Made by a program: the position numbers and the translations under genes. From Phycisphaeraceae bacterium (lineage in GTDB: Bacteria > Planctomycetota > Phycisphaerae > Phycisphaerales > UBA1924), in contig JAHCJH010000006.1 in NCBI GenBank assembly GCA_026126345.1, forward strand, positions 1-50,250: 50,250 nt of DNA, read 5' to 3'. Position 1 is the stretch's first letter. Each line of letters opens with the position of its first letter. Of the stretch, positions 1 to 8,034 are shown piece by piece. The notes under the pieces were generated by a model that saw only the letters and a program-made list of their open reading frames with translations, ran no database searches and had not been told where the DNA came from.

Positions 1-98
1 GTTTCGTGCGGGGGGCAATCCCGTCCGGCGACTGGCCCCGTCGCGCCCCGTCGGTTAGCCTTGACGACGGCCGAATCGGCCCTCGGGGAGATCCGCTC

Positions 99-1244
99 AT
101 GCACGCGCACCACGCCCGCACCGGACGCACCCTGACCGCGCTGACCGGCGCCCTGCTGCTGTCCGCGGGCGCCAGCGCCGACCCGCGCAACTACCGGCTC
201 ACGATCAACCCGCCCGCCGGCTCCGGCACGTTCTCGCTGACCGTCGGCGCGCCGTTCGTCATCGGCGGCGCCACCGGCAGCGACCTCATCGGCAGTTACG
301 ACCCGGTCTCGAACGCCACGGGCACCCGCACGCGGCCCGGACTGGTCTTCGCCAACTTCTCCGACAACCAGCGCGTGCCGCTGACCACCGGCAGTTCCAA
401 CTTCTCGGCCAGCAACACGTCGAACCCGTCTCGCCCCGCCGGCGGGCTGACCATCCTCATCAACCCCGAGGCCGGCTCCTGCGCCCTCGCCGGGTTGACC
501 GTCGACGTGCTCAACGGCGCGCCCATCGCCTTCACCCCCACCGTGACGATCGGCTGGAGCACCTTCACCGAGCGCAACCCCACCGGTTTCGTCCCCGGCA
601 CCACCACCACCCAGCCGCTCGGCAACGCCTCGATCAACGCCGTCACCGCCACGCAGGTCAACACCATCGACGTCGGAACGCTCACGCCCACCGGGCCCAA
701 CCAGTACACGTTCAGCGTGCCGATGAACGTGCGGGTGACCGCCGATGCGACGCTCGACAGCCAGCCCTTCCCCGTCGATCCTCAGAGCGCCGCCGTCGTC
801 GTCTCCGGCTCGCTCACGGTCGCCGGCGCGAGCGCCTCGGGCGGCGCCTCGACCAGCCTCGACGCCAACCAGGTGCAGCCCGGCCCTTCGGCGCAGCCGC
901 CGCTGCCGTTTACCGAGCCGGTCTTCGGCGGCAACCTGCTGCTGCGCATCACGCTGGGCGATGTCACCGTCACCGCCGCCACCACCGTCAACGTCCAGGC
1001 CGCCGGCCCGCGGTTCGCCATCGCCGACATCGCCACCGCCGGCTCCGCAGCGCCGGTGCCCGACGGCTTCCTCACCGGCGACGATTTCGACCTGTTCATC
1101 CAGGCGTTCTTCTCGGAGCAGCGCGACGCCATCGGCCGGCTGATCGCCGACGTGGCCTCCAGCGGCGGCACGTTGGGCGTGCCCGACGGGTTCATCACCG
1201 GCGACGATTTCGACGCGGTCATCGTCGCCTTCTTCACCGGCTGA
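99..1244 (+). CDS. Secreted protein with dockerin-like C-terminal repeats
   Basis: 381-residue exported protein of unknown function. The ATG at 99 is preceded by GGGGAG at 85-90 and begins a Sec-type leader: a basic start, then LTALTGALLLSAGASA, with likely cleavage near residue 27. The body is rich in Thr, Ser, Pro and Gly and looks like beta-strand surface protein. The end holds two similar units at about residues 309-338 and 350-379. Each has the pattern AD(I/V)A...VPDGF(L/I)TGDDFD followed by an AFF hydrophobic end. The DGFxTGDDFD loop resembles an EF-hand or dockerin calcium loop. Paired units of this kind close many exported proteins in Phycisphaerae (GC-type dockerin); I assign this from memory of that pattern. 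It probably serves sorting or surface anchoring. An in-frame upstream start at 6 exists but lacks the leader context. Confidence 0.8.
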   Translation: MHAHHARTGRTLTALTGALLLSAGASADPRNYRLTINPPAGSGTFSLTVGAPFVIGGATGSDLIGSYDPVSNATGTRTRPGLVFANFSDNQRVPLTTGSSNFSASNTSNPSRPAGGLTILINPEAGSCALAGLTVDVLNGAPIAFTPTVTIGWSTFTERNPTGFVPGTTTTQPLGNASINAVTATQVNTIDVGTLTPTGPNQYTFSVPMNVRVTADATLDSQPFPVDPQSAAVVVSGSLTVAGASASGGASTSLDANQVQPGPSAQPPLPFTEPVFGGNLLLRITLGDVTVTAATTVNVQAAGPRFAIADIATAGSAAPVPDGFLTGDDFDLFIQAFFSEQRDAIGRLIADVASSGGTLGVPDGFITGDDFDAVIVAFFTG

Positions 1245-1466
1245 TCCGGCGCCAACCCCTCGCGAACGAACGGTTCGTACGGCCGACGTTGGCCCCGGAA
1301 CACGGCCCCGGCGGTCGGGTTTCCGCACGTCCGGGCTGCGTTATCCGCGGCCTGCGCCGGCCACGGCACCGTACGGCCGCCGGGCGTGCAACCCCCGCCC
1401 TTGCGTTGCGAATATCCCAGTGCAGACTTGTTCTGTCGAGTCGCCCAAGGAAGGAAGGAGTCAGAA

Positions 1467-2336
1467 ATGTCTGCCCTGAAGAAACGCCCCTCCGCGGGGC
1501 GGTGGTCGCTCGCCGCCGTCGCGGCGGTGCTGACCGCCTCCGCGGCCCAGGCCCAGCACACGGCCTATCAGTCGTCGTTCGACATCGCGCCCGGCCCCGA
1601 GTGGTCCGCCGGCTCGATGCAGCGCAGCCCGACGGGCGAGCAGTTCCTCGGCGTCGCGGGCGACGGCCGGCTGGAACTGATCGTCAACAAGATGCCGCGG
1701 CACTCGTTCGTCATGGTCGCGTTCGACCTCTACGTCGTCGGCGACTGGAAGGGCTCGGCCGGCCCGAGCACCTTCGTGCTCAACCTGCCCGACGGCGGCG
1801 CCGAGGACGGCGAACTGCTTCGCGCCACCATCAGCACCGTCGACGACGGCATGCAGTCGTACCCCGACGCGCCCGGCGGCGCCGAGCACCCCGCCGGCAC
1901 CGGCGCCTACCGCTCCGGTGCGCTGGGGTTCATCGACGGGGCCACCGGCACGCCCCGCGACGGCGTCTACCGCATCGTCTACACGTTCAAGCACAACGCC
2001 GCCTCCGTCCGCTTCGCCTTCGAGGCCTCGGGCCTCGGCGACGGCGCTTCGTGGGGCATCGACAACGTCGCCGTCCAGACGTTCGACATGGAGGAGGAGC
2101 CGGCCTACGCCTTCAGCCCCCGCACCAACGACGTCGGCGGGTTCAACGCGCAGGGTTCCTCCAGCGGCATCAACTCCAACCCCTACAAGATGGGCAACCC
2201 GTACGGCGGCGATGGTGGCGGAGGTGGTGGCGGCGGTGGCGGCGGCGGTGGTGGCGGCGGCGGCAACATCCCCGCGCCCGGCGCTGCGTTGCTCCTGGGC
2301 GTCGGAGCGGTCTGCGCCTCGCGTCGACGGCGTTGA
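1467..2336 (+). CDS. Exported protein with PEP-CTERM-like sorting tail
   Basis: 289-residue exported protein. The ATG at 1467 follows a strong purine-rich ribosome site (AAGGAAGGAG, 1451-1460). Residues 1-31 form a signal peptide: KKRPSAGRW, a hydrophobic Ala/Val/Leu run, then AQAQ. The central 200 residues have a jellyroll-like composition (for example FDIAPGPEWS and WGIDNVAVQTF) and include a segment that reads like a laminin-G/concanavalin fold, though I cannot name a family. A run of more than 20 glycines (about residues 249-269) is followed by NIPAPGAALLLG, a short hydrophobic helix and RRRR. That is the three-part layout of PEP-CTERM/exosortase-type tails, in the IPAPGA variant common in planctomycetes. 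Function beyond export and processing is unknown. Confidence 0.8.
   Translation: MSALKKRPSAGRWSLAAVAAVLTASAAQAQHTAYQSSFDIAPGPEWSAGSMQRSPTGEQFLGVAGDGRLELIVNKMPRHSFVMVAFDLYVVGDWKGSAGPSTFVLNLPDGGAEDGELLRATISTVDDGMQSYPDAPGGAEHPAGTGAYRSGALGFIDGATGTPRDGVYRIVYTFKHNAASVRFAFEASGLGDGASWGIDNVAVQTFDMEEEPAYAFSPRTNDVGGFNAQGSSSGINSNPYKMGNPYGGDGGGGGGGGGGGGGGGGGNIPAPGAALLLGVGAVCASRRRR
2209..2268 (+). repeat. Glycine-codon tract (GGN repeats)
   Basis: A run of GGC/GGT/GGA codons near the 3' end of the 1467-2336 gene encodes a polyglycine linker between the folded part and the sorting tail. Such tracts are prone to slippage, so the number of glycines may vary between strains. Confidence 0.8.
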
Positions 2337-2374
2337 CGGGCCCCGCGCTCGTTCCTGTGACCTTCCTTCCTGTG

Positions 2375-2405
2375 GGCGGGGCGGCTCTTGTCGAGCCGCC
2401 CCGCC
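2375..2405 (+). terminator. Intrinsic terminator after sorting-tail protein gene
   Basis: Perfect 13-bp inverted repeat (arms 2375-2387 and 2393-2405) with a 5-nt loop TTGTC, followed by TGTCTTTG. It lies 38 bases after the stop codon of the upstream gene and 40 bases before the next start. Confidence 0.75.
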
Positions 2406-2445
2406 TGTCTTTGGGCGTCGGCACGCCGCGGCGTAGACTGCCTGC

Positions 2446-3390
2446 ATGTCGCAGGCACCGGCCCACGCCCACCAGAGCGGCCCGCGCGAGCGTCCGTCGC
2501 TCGGCGCCGCGCTGACCCTGGCCGCGGCCGACATCAAGCTCTCGCACTCGGTCTTCGCGCTGCCCTTCGCCGTGCTCGGCGCGTTCCTGGCGTTCGACCC
2601 GCAGGCGGGCTGGGGCCGCTTCGGCGGCCAGTTGGCCCTGGTGGTCGCGTGCATGGTGCTCGCCCGCACCTGGGCCATGCTCGTGAACCGTCTGGCCGAC
2701 GCCCGCTTCGACGCCGCCAACCCCCGCACCGCCGGGCGCGCCGTCGCCAGCGGGCGTCTGCCCGTACGGGTCGCTGTCGCCATCGCCGGCGCGTGCGCCG
2801 CCGGCTTCGTCGCGGCGTGCTGGTTGTTCCTGCACTGGTTCGCCAACCCCTGGCCCGTCGCGCTGGCCCTGCCCGTCTTGGGTTGGCTGGCGCTCTACTC
2901 CTTCGCCAAGCGCTTCACGGCGCTCTGCCATGTGCTGCTCGGCTCGGCCCTGGCGATCAGCCCACTTGCCGCGGCCCTGGCCGTGCGCCCGCACGCGCTG
3001 GCCGAAACGCCGGCGCTGCTGGCGCTGAGCGTCATGGTGCTGCTGTGGGTCGCGGGGTTCGACATCGTCTACGCCCTGCAGGACGAGGCGTTCGACCGCC
3101 AGCACGGGCTGCGCAGCATCCCCGCGCGCCTGGGCGCTCGCGGCGCCGCGACGCTCAGCCGCCTCTTTCACGCCGGCGCCGCCCTGGCGCTGCTGGCCGC
3201 CTGGCGCCTGGAGCCGCGCTTCGGCACGCTGTTCCTCGCCGGCGCGTTGCTGGCGACGTTGGTTCTGGCCGCGGAGCACGCGGTGCTCGAGCGTCGCGGC
3301 TTGTCGGGGCTGCCGCTGGCGTTCTTCACGCTCAACGGCGTGGTGTCGTGCCTGGTCGGCGCCGCCGGCGTCACCGACGTTGTGGCGTAG
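2446..3390 (+). CDS. mqnP: UbiA-family prenyltransferase, MqnP type (futalosine menaquinone pathway)
   Basis: 314-residue integral membrane prenyltransferase. It carries both aspartate-rich UbiA motifs: NRLADARFDAANPRTAGR (NxxxDxxxD) near residues 85-102, and DIVYALQDEAFDR near residue 205-218. The surrounding signatures (KLSHSVFALPFA near the start, LYSFAKRFTALCH in the middle, GLRSIPARLG after motif 2) match the branch called UbiA-other/MqnP, which prenylates the futalosine-route menaquinone precursor, rather than classic UbiA of ubiquinone synthesis. About eight hydrophobic helices are visible. The ATG at 2446 comes just after a terminator; there is no strong Shine-Dalgarno sequence. The gene overlaps the convergent lipoprotein gene by 20 bases. 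The family call is firm; the MqnP role is inferred from the motif context. Confidence 0.88.
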   Translation: MSQAPAHAHQSGPRERPSLGAALTLAAADIKLSHSVFALPFAVLGAFLAFDPQAGWGRFGGQLALVVACMVLARTWAMLVNRLADARFDAANPRTAGRAVASGRLPVRVAVAIAGACAAGFVAACWLFLHWFANPWPVALALPVLGWLALYSFAKRFTALCHVLLGSALAISPLAAALAVRPHALAETPALLALSVMVLLWVAGFDIVYALQDEAFDRQHGLRSIPARLGARGAATLSRLFHAGAALALLAAWRLEPRFGTLFLAGALLATLVLAAEHAVLERRGLSGLPLAFFTLNGVVSCLVGAAGVTDVVA

Positions 3391-3883
3391 GGGTCGCCGG
3401 GTAACGCGGATCGGCCGGCAGCGCCGCCAGCACGTCCTTGGTGATGTCGATGAGGGATCCGTCGCTGGTGGTCCTGGGCTTGTCCACGACCTCGATCCGC
3501 CGCAAGTGCCGCCGATCGGCGATGGCGCCCAGGATGTCCTGCAGGTCGTCGGTGATCGGCTTCTCGCTCTGGCCGCCCCACAGTTGCTGGTGCGCCCGCT
3601 CCTGAAGGGCGGCGCCCTGCCGCTCGCACTCGGCCGCGCCAGCCTCGTCGCCCGCCGCCCGGGCCGCGTCACGCCGGGCGCGCAGAGCATCGAGCTGCTT
3701 GGCGAACCGCTCGCTGCGGTAGTAGGCGATGATCAGCGCTTCGCGGTCGATCTGGCCCGCGGCCTGGTCGGCCGGCCGTTCGGTGATGGCCGACTGCGGC
3801 CTGGGCTGGTCGCTGCACCCCGCCAGCAATCCCGCCCCGACGACCAGTGCCGCCAGACCCAAGATGGTGCTCCGACGATCCAT
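3371..3883 (-). CDS. Small lipoprotein of unknown function
   Basis: 170-residue predicted lipoprotein. The start at 3883 is supported by GGGAGG eight bases upstream on the minus strand; an in-frame ATG at 3994 would add a non-signal extension and run through the operator-like palindrome. The leader MDRRSTILGLAALVVGAGLLAGC ends in a lipobox (LLAGC), giving lipidation at Cys 23. The mature part is charged and mostly helical (LDALRARRDAARAAGDEAGAAE) and ends with a short strand-forming region (IEVVDKPRTTSDGSLIDIT). I do not recognise a family. It is transcribed away from the GbsR/MarR-type regulator gene, and the shared intergenic region carries two AT-rich palindromes, so regulation by that regulator or by a TetR is likely. 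Confidence 0.75.
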   Translation of the reverse strand: MDRRSTILGLAALVVGAGLLAGCSDQPRPQSAITERPADQAAGQIDREALIIAYYRSERFAKQLDALRARRDAARAAGDEAGAAECERQGAALQERAHQQLWGGQSEKPITDDLQDILGAIADRRHLRRIEVVDKPRTTSDGSLIDITKDVLAALPADPRYPATPTPQRR

Positions 3884-3911
3884 GTGATCCTCCCGCTGCC
3901 GAGGCAGCAAG

Positions 3912-3925
3912 TTAGTGTTCACTAA
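3912..3925. promoter_or_regulatory. Palindromic operator candidate TTAGTG-TT-CACTAA
   Basis: Perfect 6+2+6 palindrome 29 bases upstream of the lipoprotein start, in a locally AT-rich patch of an otherwise very GC-rich region. The half-site looks like those of TetR or MarR regulators and shares the core AGTGTTCA with the palindrome in front of the TetR gene near 13468. Confidence 0.55.
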
Positions 3926-3999
3926 TATACATCGGGAGTCCGTCCGAGGTTCGAGTGTTTGCGGGCTGACCGACAAATACCCTGATCGGGGCATAGCAC

Positions 4000-4017
4000 T
4001 TTCAGATATTTCTGAAA
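4000..4017. promoter_or_regulatory. Palindromic operator candidate TTTCAGA-TATT-TCTGAAA
   Basis: Perfect 7+4+7 inverted repeat centred about 48 bases upstream of the GbsR/MarR-type start. Its AT richness and position between divergent genes suit an autoregulatory operator for the regulator encoded immediately downstream. Confidence 0.6.
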
Positions 4018-4056
4018 TTCATGTGACGCTCACGCGGTCACCGGATAGCCTTGGGC

Positions 4057-4614
4057 ATGGCCATGCGACGCCCAGTGCCCGATGCGCTTGTGGAGGCCCA
4101 GGACCGCTTCATCGCCGCCTGGGGCCAAATGGGCTCGACCTGGGGCATCAGCCGCACCATGGCCGAGGTGCACGCACTGCTGTACATCACCGGCGAGCCA
4201 TTGTGCACCGACGATGCGATGGAGCGGCTGGAGATCAGCCGCGGCAACGCCAGCATGTCGCTGCGGGCGCTGGTGGACTGGGGCATCGTGACGCGGGTGC
4301 ACAAGCGGGGCGACCGCAAGGAGTACTACCAGGCCGAGCAGGACGTCTGGTCGCTGCTGCAGGCGGTGGTGCGTCAGCGGGTCAAGCGCGAGATCCACCC
4401 GGCGCTGGCCTCGCTGTGCGAGATCCGCGACATGACCGGGCCGGGCAACGCGACCAACGGCCGGCCGGAGCCGGAGGCGATCGCCGGCCACCACGCGCGC
4501 CTGGACGCGATGATCGAACTGCTCCGCACGTTCGACCAGATGGGCGAGCGGCTGAGCGAACTGCCGACCGACGAACTGCGCACCACCGCCCAGGCGCTCA
4601 CCCGCGAGACCTGA
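4057..4614 (+). CDS. GbsR/MarR-type transcriptional regulator
   Basis: 185-residue DNA-binding protein with a winged helix at about residues 28-95. The run ISRTMAEVHALLYIT...LEISRGNASMSLRALVDWGIV...GDRKEYY is characteristic of the GbsR branch of MarR-like regulators, whose known members control osmoprotectant or choline genes in Bacillus. The C-terminal half is helical and should form the dimer interface. The start is one of three close choices (TTG 4051, ATG 4057, ATG 4063); I take 4057. A 161-residue protein begins two bases after its stop, so the two are probably co-transcribed. The palindrome at 4000-4017 suggests autoregulation and that at 3912-3925 may control the divergent lipoprotein. 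The ligand is unknown. Confidence 0.82.
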   Translation: MAMRRPVPDALVEAQDRFIAAWGQMGSTWGISRTMAEVHALLYITGEPLCTDDAMERLEISRGNASMSLRALVDWGIVTRVHKRGDRKEYYQAEQDVWSLLQAVVRQRVKREIHPALASLCEIRDMTGPGNATNGRPEPEAIAGHHARLDAMIELLRTFDQMGERLSELPTDELRTTAQALTRET

Positions 4615-4616
4615 CG

Positions 4617-5102
4617 ATGCAGCCCACGATCCACCGCTGGCCCGCCGCCGCGACGCTGGGCGAAGCGCCCGCGGGGTGTTCGTCGCGCCCGCGGCGCGGC
4701 GCGTACCGCATCGTGTGGCCCGTCGCGCCGGGCGCGCTGGACCGCTCGCCCCTGGCCGAAGCGGCGCGCCGGGCTCCGGCCGATGAACCGGCACGCCTGA
4801 CGTGGACGGTGGAACTGCGGGACGACGGCACGGCCGCCGCGGCGCTGGAACTGGCCGTGGGCACGGGCCGGGCGGTTCTGGCCGAGGGCGCCCGGGCGAC
4901 CATCGCGGGCGACCGCGACGGGCACACGCACATCATCATCCCCGGGCACCTGTCGGCGGTGATCGACGCGCCGGCGGGCGCTCCGCCGAGGCTGCTGTAC
5001 GCCGCGACCCAGTGGCTCACCCGGCTGGGCGTGACGGGCGGGCGCGCGGACCCGCCCAGGCTGGCGCTGGCGACGGCGGCGGCGGGCGACGGCGGCGCGT
5101 GA
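4617..5102 (+). CDS. Hypothetical protein coupled to the GbsR-type regulator
   Basis: 161-residue soluble-looking protein with no signal peptide or membrane segment. The ATG lies two bases after the TGA of the regulator, which implies translational coupling. The middle reads as alternating beta strands (RLTWTVELRDDGTAAAALELAVG, then HTHIIIPGHLSAVID) and the end is Ala-rich. I recognise no family. Support for the gene comes from its spacing, lack of internal stops and strand-like pattern rather than from homology. It may be an accessory or sensor protein for the regulator; that is a guess. Confidence 0.55.
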   Translation: MQPTIHRWPAAATLGEAPAGCSSRPRRGAYRIVWPVAPGALDRSPLAEAARRAPADEPARLTWTVELRDDGTAAAALELAVGTGRAVLAEGARATIAGDRDGHTHIIIPGHLSAVIDAPAGAPPRLLYAATQWLTRLGVTGGRADPPRLALATAAAGDGGA

Positions 5103-5104
5103 AA

Positions 5105-5128
5105 CAGGCCCGGGACGGCCCGGGCCTG
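5105..5128 (-). terminator. Hairpin terminator between convergent genes
   Basis: Perfect 10-bp arms (5105-5114, 5119-5128) with an ACGG loop. Read on the minus strand the stem is followed by TTTCA, so it best serves the 5158-5979 gene; it may also stop transcription from the plus-strand operon. Confidence 0.65.
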
Positions 5129-5157
5129 GTGGGCGATCGTCGCGAAATCTCCACGGC

Positions 5158-5979
5158 TCAGGACTTCTTGCCGAGCACCATGCCGACGACGCCGAAGACC
5201 GCCACGGCGCCGCCGAGGATGCCGACGTACATCCAGAAGTTCTCGGCGAACATCTTGGTCAGGGGCATGCCGCTCCAGCCGACGAGGCCGGAGAGCACGA
5301 TGACGCCCAGCACGCCGAGCACCAGGACCATGCCAAGGGCCAGGCCGCCGGCGATGCCGCTCCAGGTGCCGTCGTAGGGCTCGGCGGCGACCATCATCAT
5401 GGCCGGGGCCGCGGCGCCGCCGACGTCGGACGCCACGCCGGCGCTCTCGAACAGCGCGCCGCTCTCGCCGCTGTCGCCGGGGGCGGGGCCGCCGCCCTGC
5501 TCGCCGCCGCTGTACACGTCGTCGAGCAATTGGGCGCCGAGCTTGCTGCCCTCGGCTTCGCGTGTCAGGTCGAGCAGTCCCGAGCCGCTGGCGCCGGGGT
5601 CGGGGGCCACGCCGCCGATCGAAGCGGTGACCTGCGTCTGGGCCGAAGGGTCGCTCTCGCCTTCGTCGCCCTCGAAGATGGAGATGCCCGAGCGCTCCTT
5701 GGTGCCGGTGTCGCTGGTCGGCGAGCCGCCCCCGGAACCGCTGCCCGAGCCCGAGCGGTCGTCGGCCAGGGCCGCGGCCTCGCCGGAATCGGCCAGGGGG
5801 ATCACATCGTCGCCCTGCTCGTTGCCCGACAGCAGGTCCACCTGTTCGCGCTTGAACACGAGCTTGTCGCGGTCGCGGAACTCCTGCAACTGGCCGGAAG
5901 AGGCCATGTCGCGGACTTCCTGCGGCGACTTGCCCAGCTTGGCGGCCGCCTCTTCGAGCGTGTAGAACATCTTGGCCAT
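5158..5979 (-). CDS. Membrane protein with N-terminal MerR/excisionase-like helix-turn-helix
   Basis: 273 residues. Residues 3-50 (FYTLEEAAAKLGKSPQEVRDMASSG...FKREQVD) form a helix-turn-helix of the excisionase/MerR type (HTH_17-like). Then comes a long acidic, Ser/Gly-rich, low-complexity linker (about 55-205) with two short conserved-looking islands (GISIFEGDEGESD, LLDLTREAEGSKLGAQLLDDVY). Two membrane helices close the protein (about 211-235 and 248-271). The start at 5979 has GGAG upstream and fits the HTH domain start. A DNA- or protein-binding head tethered to the membrane by a flexible acidic linker is an odd layout; proteins of this plan recur in planctomycetes but I know of no assigned function. 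It is divergent from the phosphoesterase. Confidence 0.75.
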   Translation of the reverse strand: MAKMFYTLEEAAAKLGKSPQEVRDMASSGQLQEFRDRDKLVFKREQVDLLSGNEQGDDVIPLADSGEAAALADDRSGSGSGSGGGSPTSDTGTKERSGISIFEGDEGESDPSAQTQVTASIGGVAPDPGASGSGLLDLTREAEGSKLGAQLLDDVYSGGEQGGGPAPGDSGESGALFESAGVASDVGGAAAPAMMMVAAEPYDGTWSGIAGGLALGMVLVLGVLGVIVLSGLVGWSGMPLTKMFAENFWMYVGILGGAVAVFGVVGMVLGKKS

Positions 5980-6133
5980 GCGTCGATCTCCGTCTGTCGT
6001 CCCGCCGAGGGGTCTGGGTCGGGGCTGGGGTCGTTTCGACGAGCCCGGGCCGGCGGACGTGCCGCCGGCGGCCGCCGGACCGTCCCGGCGGCGTGCCGTC
6101 TCGTAAAGTGAGGATACTACCGAACTTGCAGCC

Positions 6134-7060
6134 ATGCCGCCCCCTCCCCCCTCCTTCCCACCCGCCGCCCAACCCGACCCGGCGACGGTCCGTCGCCGTT
6201 CGGCCCGGCCCCCGGCCCCGATCGAGGCCTTCGACATCCCGCACCCCGATCTGCCCGAGCGGCTCGACGGCCTGAGGGTGCTGCACATCTCCGACGTGCA
6301 CATCCGCCGGGCCCGCCGCAGGACCGGCCGTTGGGATCGCATCCTGTCGGCCCTGGAGTCCACGCCGGCCGACCTGGCCTGCTTCACCGGCGACTACGTG
6401 GACCAGCAGGGGCAGGAAGCCGGAGCCCTCATCGGCCTAGCCGACATGCTCGCGGCGTGCCGGACGCGCCTGGGGTGTTTCGGGAGTTTCGGCAATCACG
6501 ACACCCCGGCGATGCGCCGGGCGGCGCGGGCCCTGCCGGGCATCCGCTGGCTCTCGCCGGCGCCCACCGAGCCGCTGGCCGACCCGGATGGGGGCGAGCC
6601 GCTGCCGCTGCGGCTGATCGGGCTGGACTGGCCGGAGGACCCGGTGAGCGCCGTGCTGTCGATGAGCGACGCCGATGCCTTCGCCCTGCGGGCCGGGGGC
6701 CTGCTGGCCGACGGGGCCTTTCCGCTGACGCTCGTGCACATGCCGACGGCGTTGCTGCCCTGCGCCGAGGTGAACCTTCCCTTCATGCTCGCCGGGCACA
6801 CGCACGGAGGCCAGATCCGCCTGCACGCGCGCCTGGCCCCCCACACCTCCAGCGACATTCCGCCCCACCTGGCCACCGGGTGCCTGCGGCTGGGTCGGTC
6901 GCTCTGCTGCGTCTCGCGGGGGGTGGGCGAGTCGTGGGTGCCCGGCCTGCGGATCAACTGCCCCAGACAGATCCCGCTCTACACCCTCCGACGGGGTCCC
7001 CTGCCGCCCGAACCGGCTGGCGGATCGCCCCAGACGGTCAATCAGGTGCTGGCCTGGTGA
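6134..7060 (+). CDS. Calcineurin-like metallophosphoesterase (YkuE/YaeI type)
   Basis: 308 residues with the complete metallophosphoesterase motif set: HISDVH (Asp 54, His 56), GDYVD (Asp 87), GNHD (121-123), a later His in LVHMP, and GHTHGGQ. Members of this YkuE/YaeI-type branch bind two metals and hydrolyse phosphoesters; some act on the UDP-diacylglucosamine or other lipid intermediates, but the substrate here cannot be read from sequence. The N-terminus is a proline-rich stretch (MPPPPPSFPP) with no membrane anchor, unlike many YkuE/YaeI relatives. No good Shine-Dalgarno is near the ATG at 6134. The divergent HTH membrane-protein gene starts 154 bases away and probably shares the promoter region. 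Confidence 0.87.
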   Translation: MPPPPPSFPPAAQPDPATVRRRSARPPAPIEAFDIPHPDLPERLDGLRVLHISDVHIRRARRRTGRWDRILSALESTPADLACFTGDYVDQQGQEAGALIGLADMLAACRTRLGCFGSFGNHDTPAMRRAARALPGIRWLSPAPTEPLADPDGGEPLPLRLIGLDWPEDPVSAVLSMSDADAFALRAGGLLADGAFPLTLVHMPTALLPCAEVNLPFMLAGHTHGGQIRLHARLAPHTSSDIPPHLATGCLRLGRSLCCVSRGVGESWVPGLRINCPRQIPLYTLRRGPLPPEPAGGSPQTVNQVLAW

Positions 7061-7143
7061 CTCGACCGCAACGCCGAACCGCCCGATCCGAAACAATCTG
7101 GGGGCCGGGACGTTGCGCCCGTCGCCCCGCACGGGAGACCGCC

Positions 7144-8034
7144 ATGATGAACCCGAACGCCCGGAACCGTCGGATGCTGGCGCTGGCGATCGCGACGCCG
7201 CTGAGTGAGCCGGCGGCCTGGTGCGCCGAGCCGCCCGCGCCGACACCCGCACCGGCGCCCGCGCCGCTGCGGGGGCCGTCGACCACGCCGACGGCGCCGA
7301 GGGCCGAGAAGCCCACCCTGGTACATCGCGACTTCAACGGCAAGGTGGTGCGGCTGGAGCGCACGCCCGAAGAAGCCGCGGCGGCGCTGCTGGCCCTGGA
7401 CGATTCGGTGCGCGAACGGATCGAGCGGATCATGTCGAGCCGGGCGCGGGTGCTGGACGAGTTCGTGGCACGGAACCTGGACCTGCTGACGAAGCTGGGG
7501 CAGGCGACGGCGGCCGGCGACACGAAGGACACGCTGCTGCTGCTGGGCGAGGCGTTCGAGAAACTTCGCGACCTGCGGACAGCCGGGACGCTGGAGCAGC
7601 AGTTCGTGGCGGTGCTGCCGGCCGAACGCGCGGCGGAGTTCAAGGGGCTGATCCGGGAGTACTTCGACGCGCTGGTGGAGGAGCGGCAGGCCGACCCGTC
7701 GCAGGCCGAGACCGACGGCCAGGGCAAGCGCCGACCGCCGGCGCGCCTGGGCATCGTGATCGACGAGCGGCTCCGGGCCTTCGGCAAGGAGATCGAGCGG
7801 GCGTTCTACCGCAGCGTGTACTCGGGCGAGCTGCTGTACCAGAAGATCGATGAGGTGGTGAAGCTGCGGCCCGAACAGGCGACGCGGATCCGCGCGTGGT
7901 GCGCCGAGTTCGCGGAGAAGGCGGGCATGAGCCCGACCGAGGCGCAGAAGCGCGAGCTGTTTCTGAAGGTGCTGTCGGCGCTGGACGCCGACCAGGCACG
8001 CCAGGCGATCGCGTACCTGAAGAAGAACGGCTAG
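7144..8034 (+). CDS. Secreted helical protein of unknown function
   Basis: 296 residues. ATG at 7144 follows GGGAGA (7133-7138). The leader is basic, then MLALAIATPL...AAWCAE; cleavage likely falls near residue 27. A Pro/Ala-rich spacer (PAPTPAPAPAPLRGPSTTPTAP) precedes a long, charged, mostly helical region to the end (for example FNGKVVRLERTPEEAAAAL and LDDSVRERIERIMSSRARVL). I do not recognise the family. The last base pairs form CTAG with the convergent efflux gene, so the two stop codons overlap. Confidence 0.72.
   Translation: MMNPNARNRRMLALAIATPLSEPAAWCAEPPAPTPAPAPAPLRGPSTTPTAPRAEKPTLVHRDFNGKVVRLERTPEEAAAALLALDDSVRERIERIMSSRARVLDEFVARNLDLLTKLGQATAAGDTKDTLLLLGEAFEKLRDLRTAGTLEQQFVAVLPAERAAEFKGLIREYFDALVEERQADPSQAETDGQGKRRPPARLGIVIDERLRAFGKEIERAFYRSVYSGELLYQKIDEVVKLRPEQATRIRAWCAEFAEKAGMSPTEAQKRELFLKVLSALDADQARQAIAYLKKNG

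Noticed and set aside
1245..1466. 222-base gap between the first two genes inspected for a small gene or RNA
   Set aside because: No ribosome site with a plausible short frame and no strong hairpin; probably promoter and leader of the second gene.
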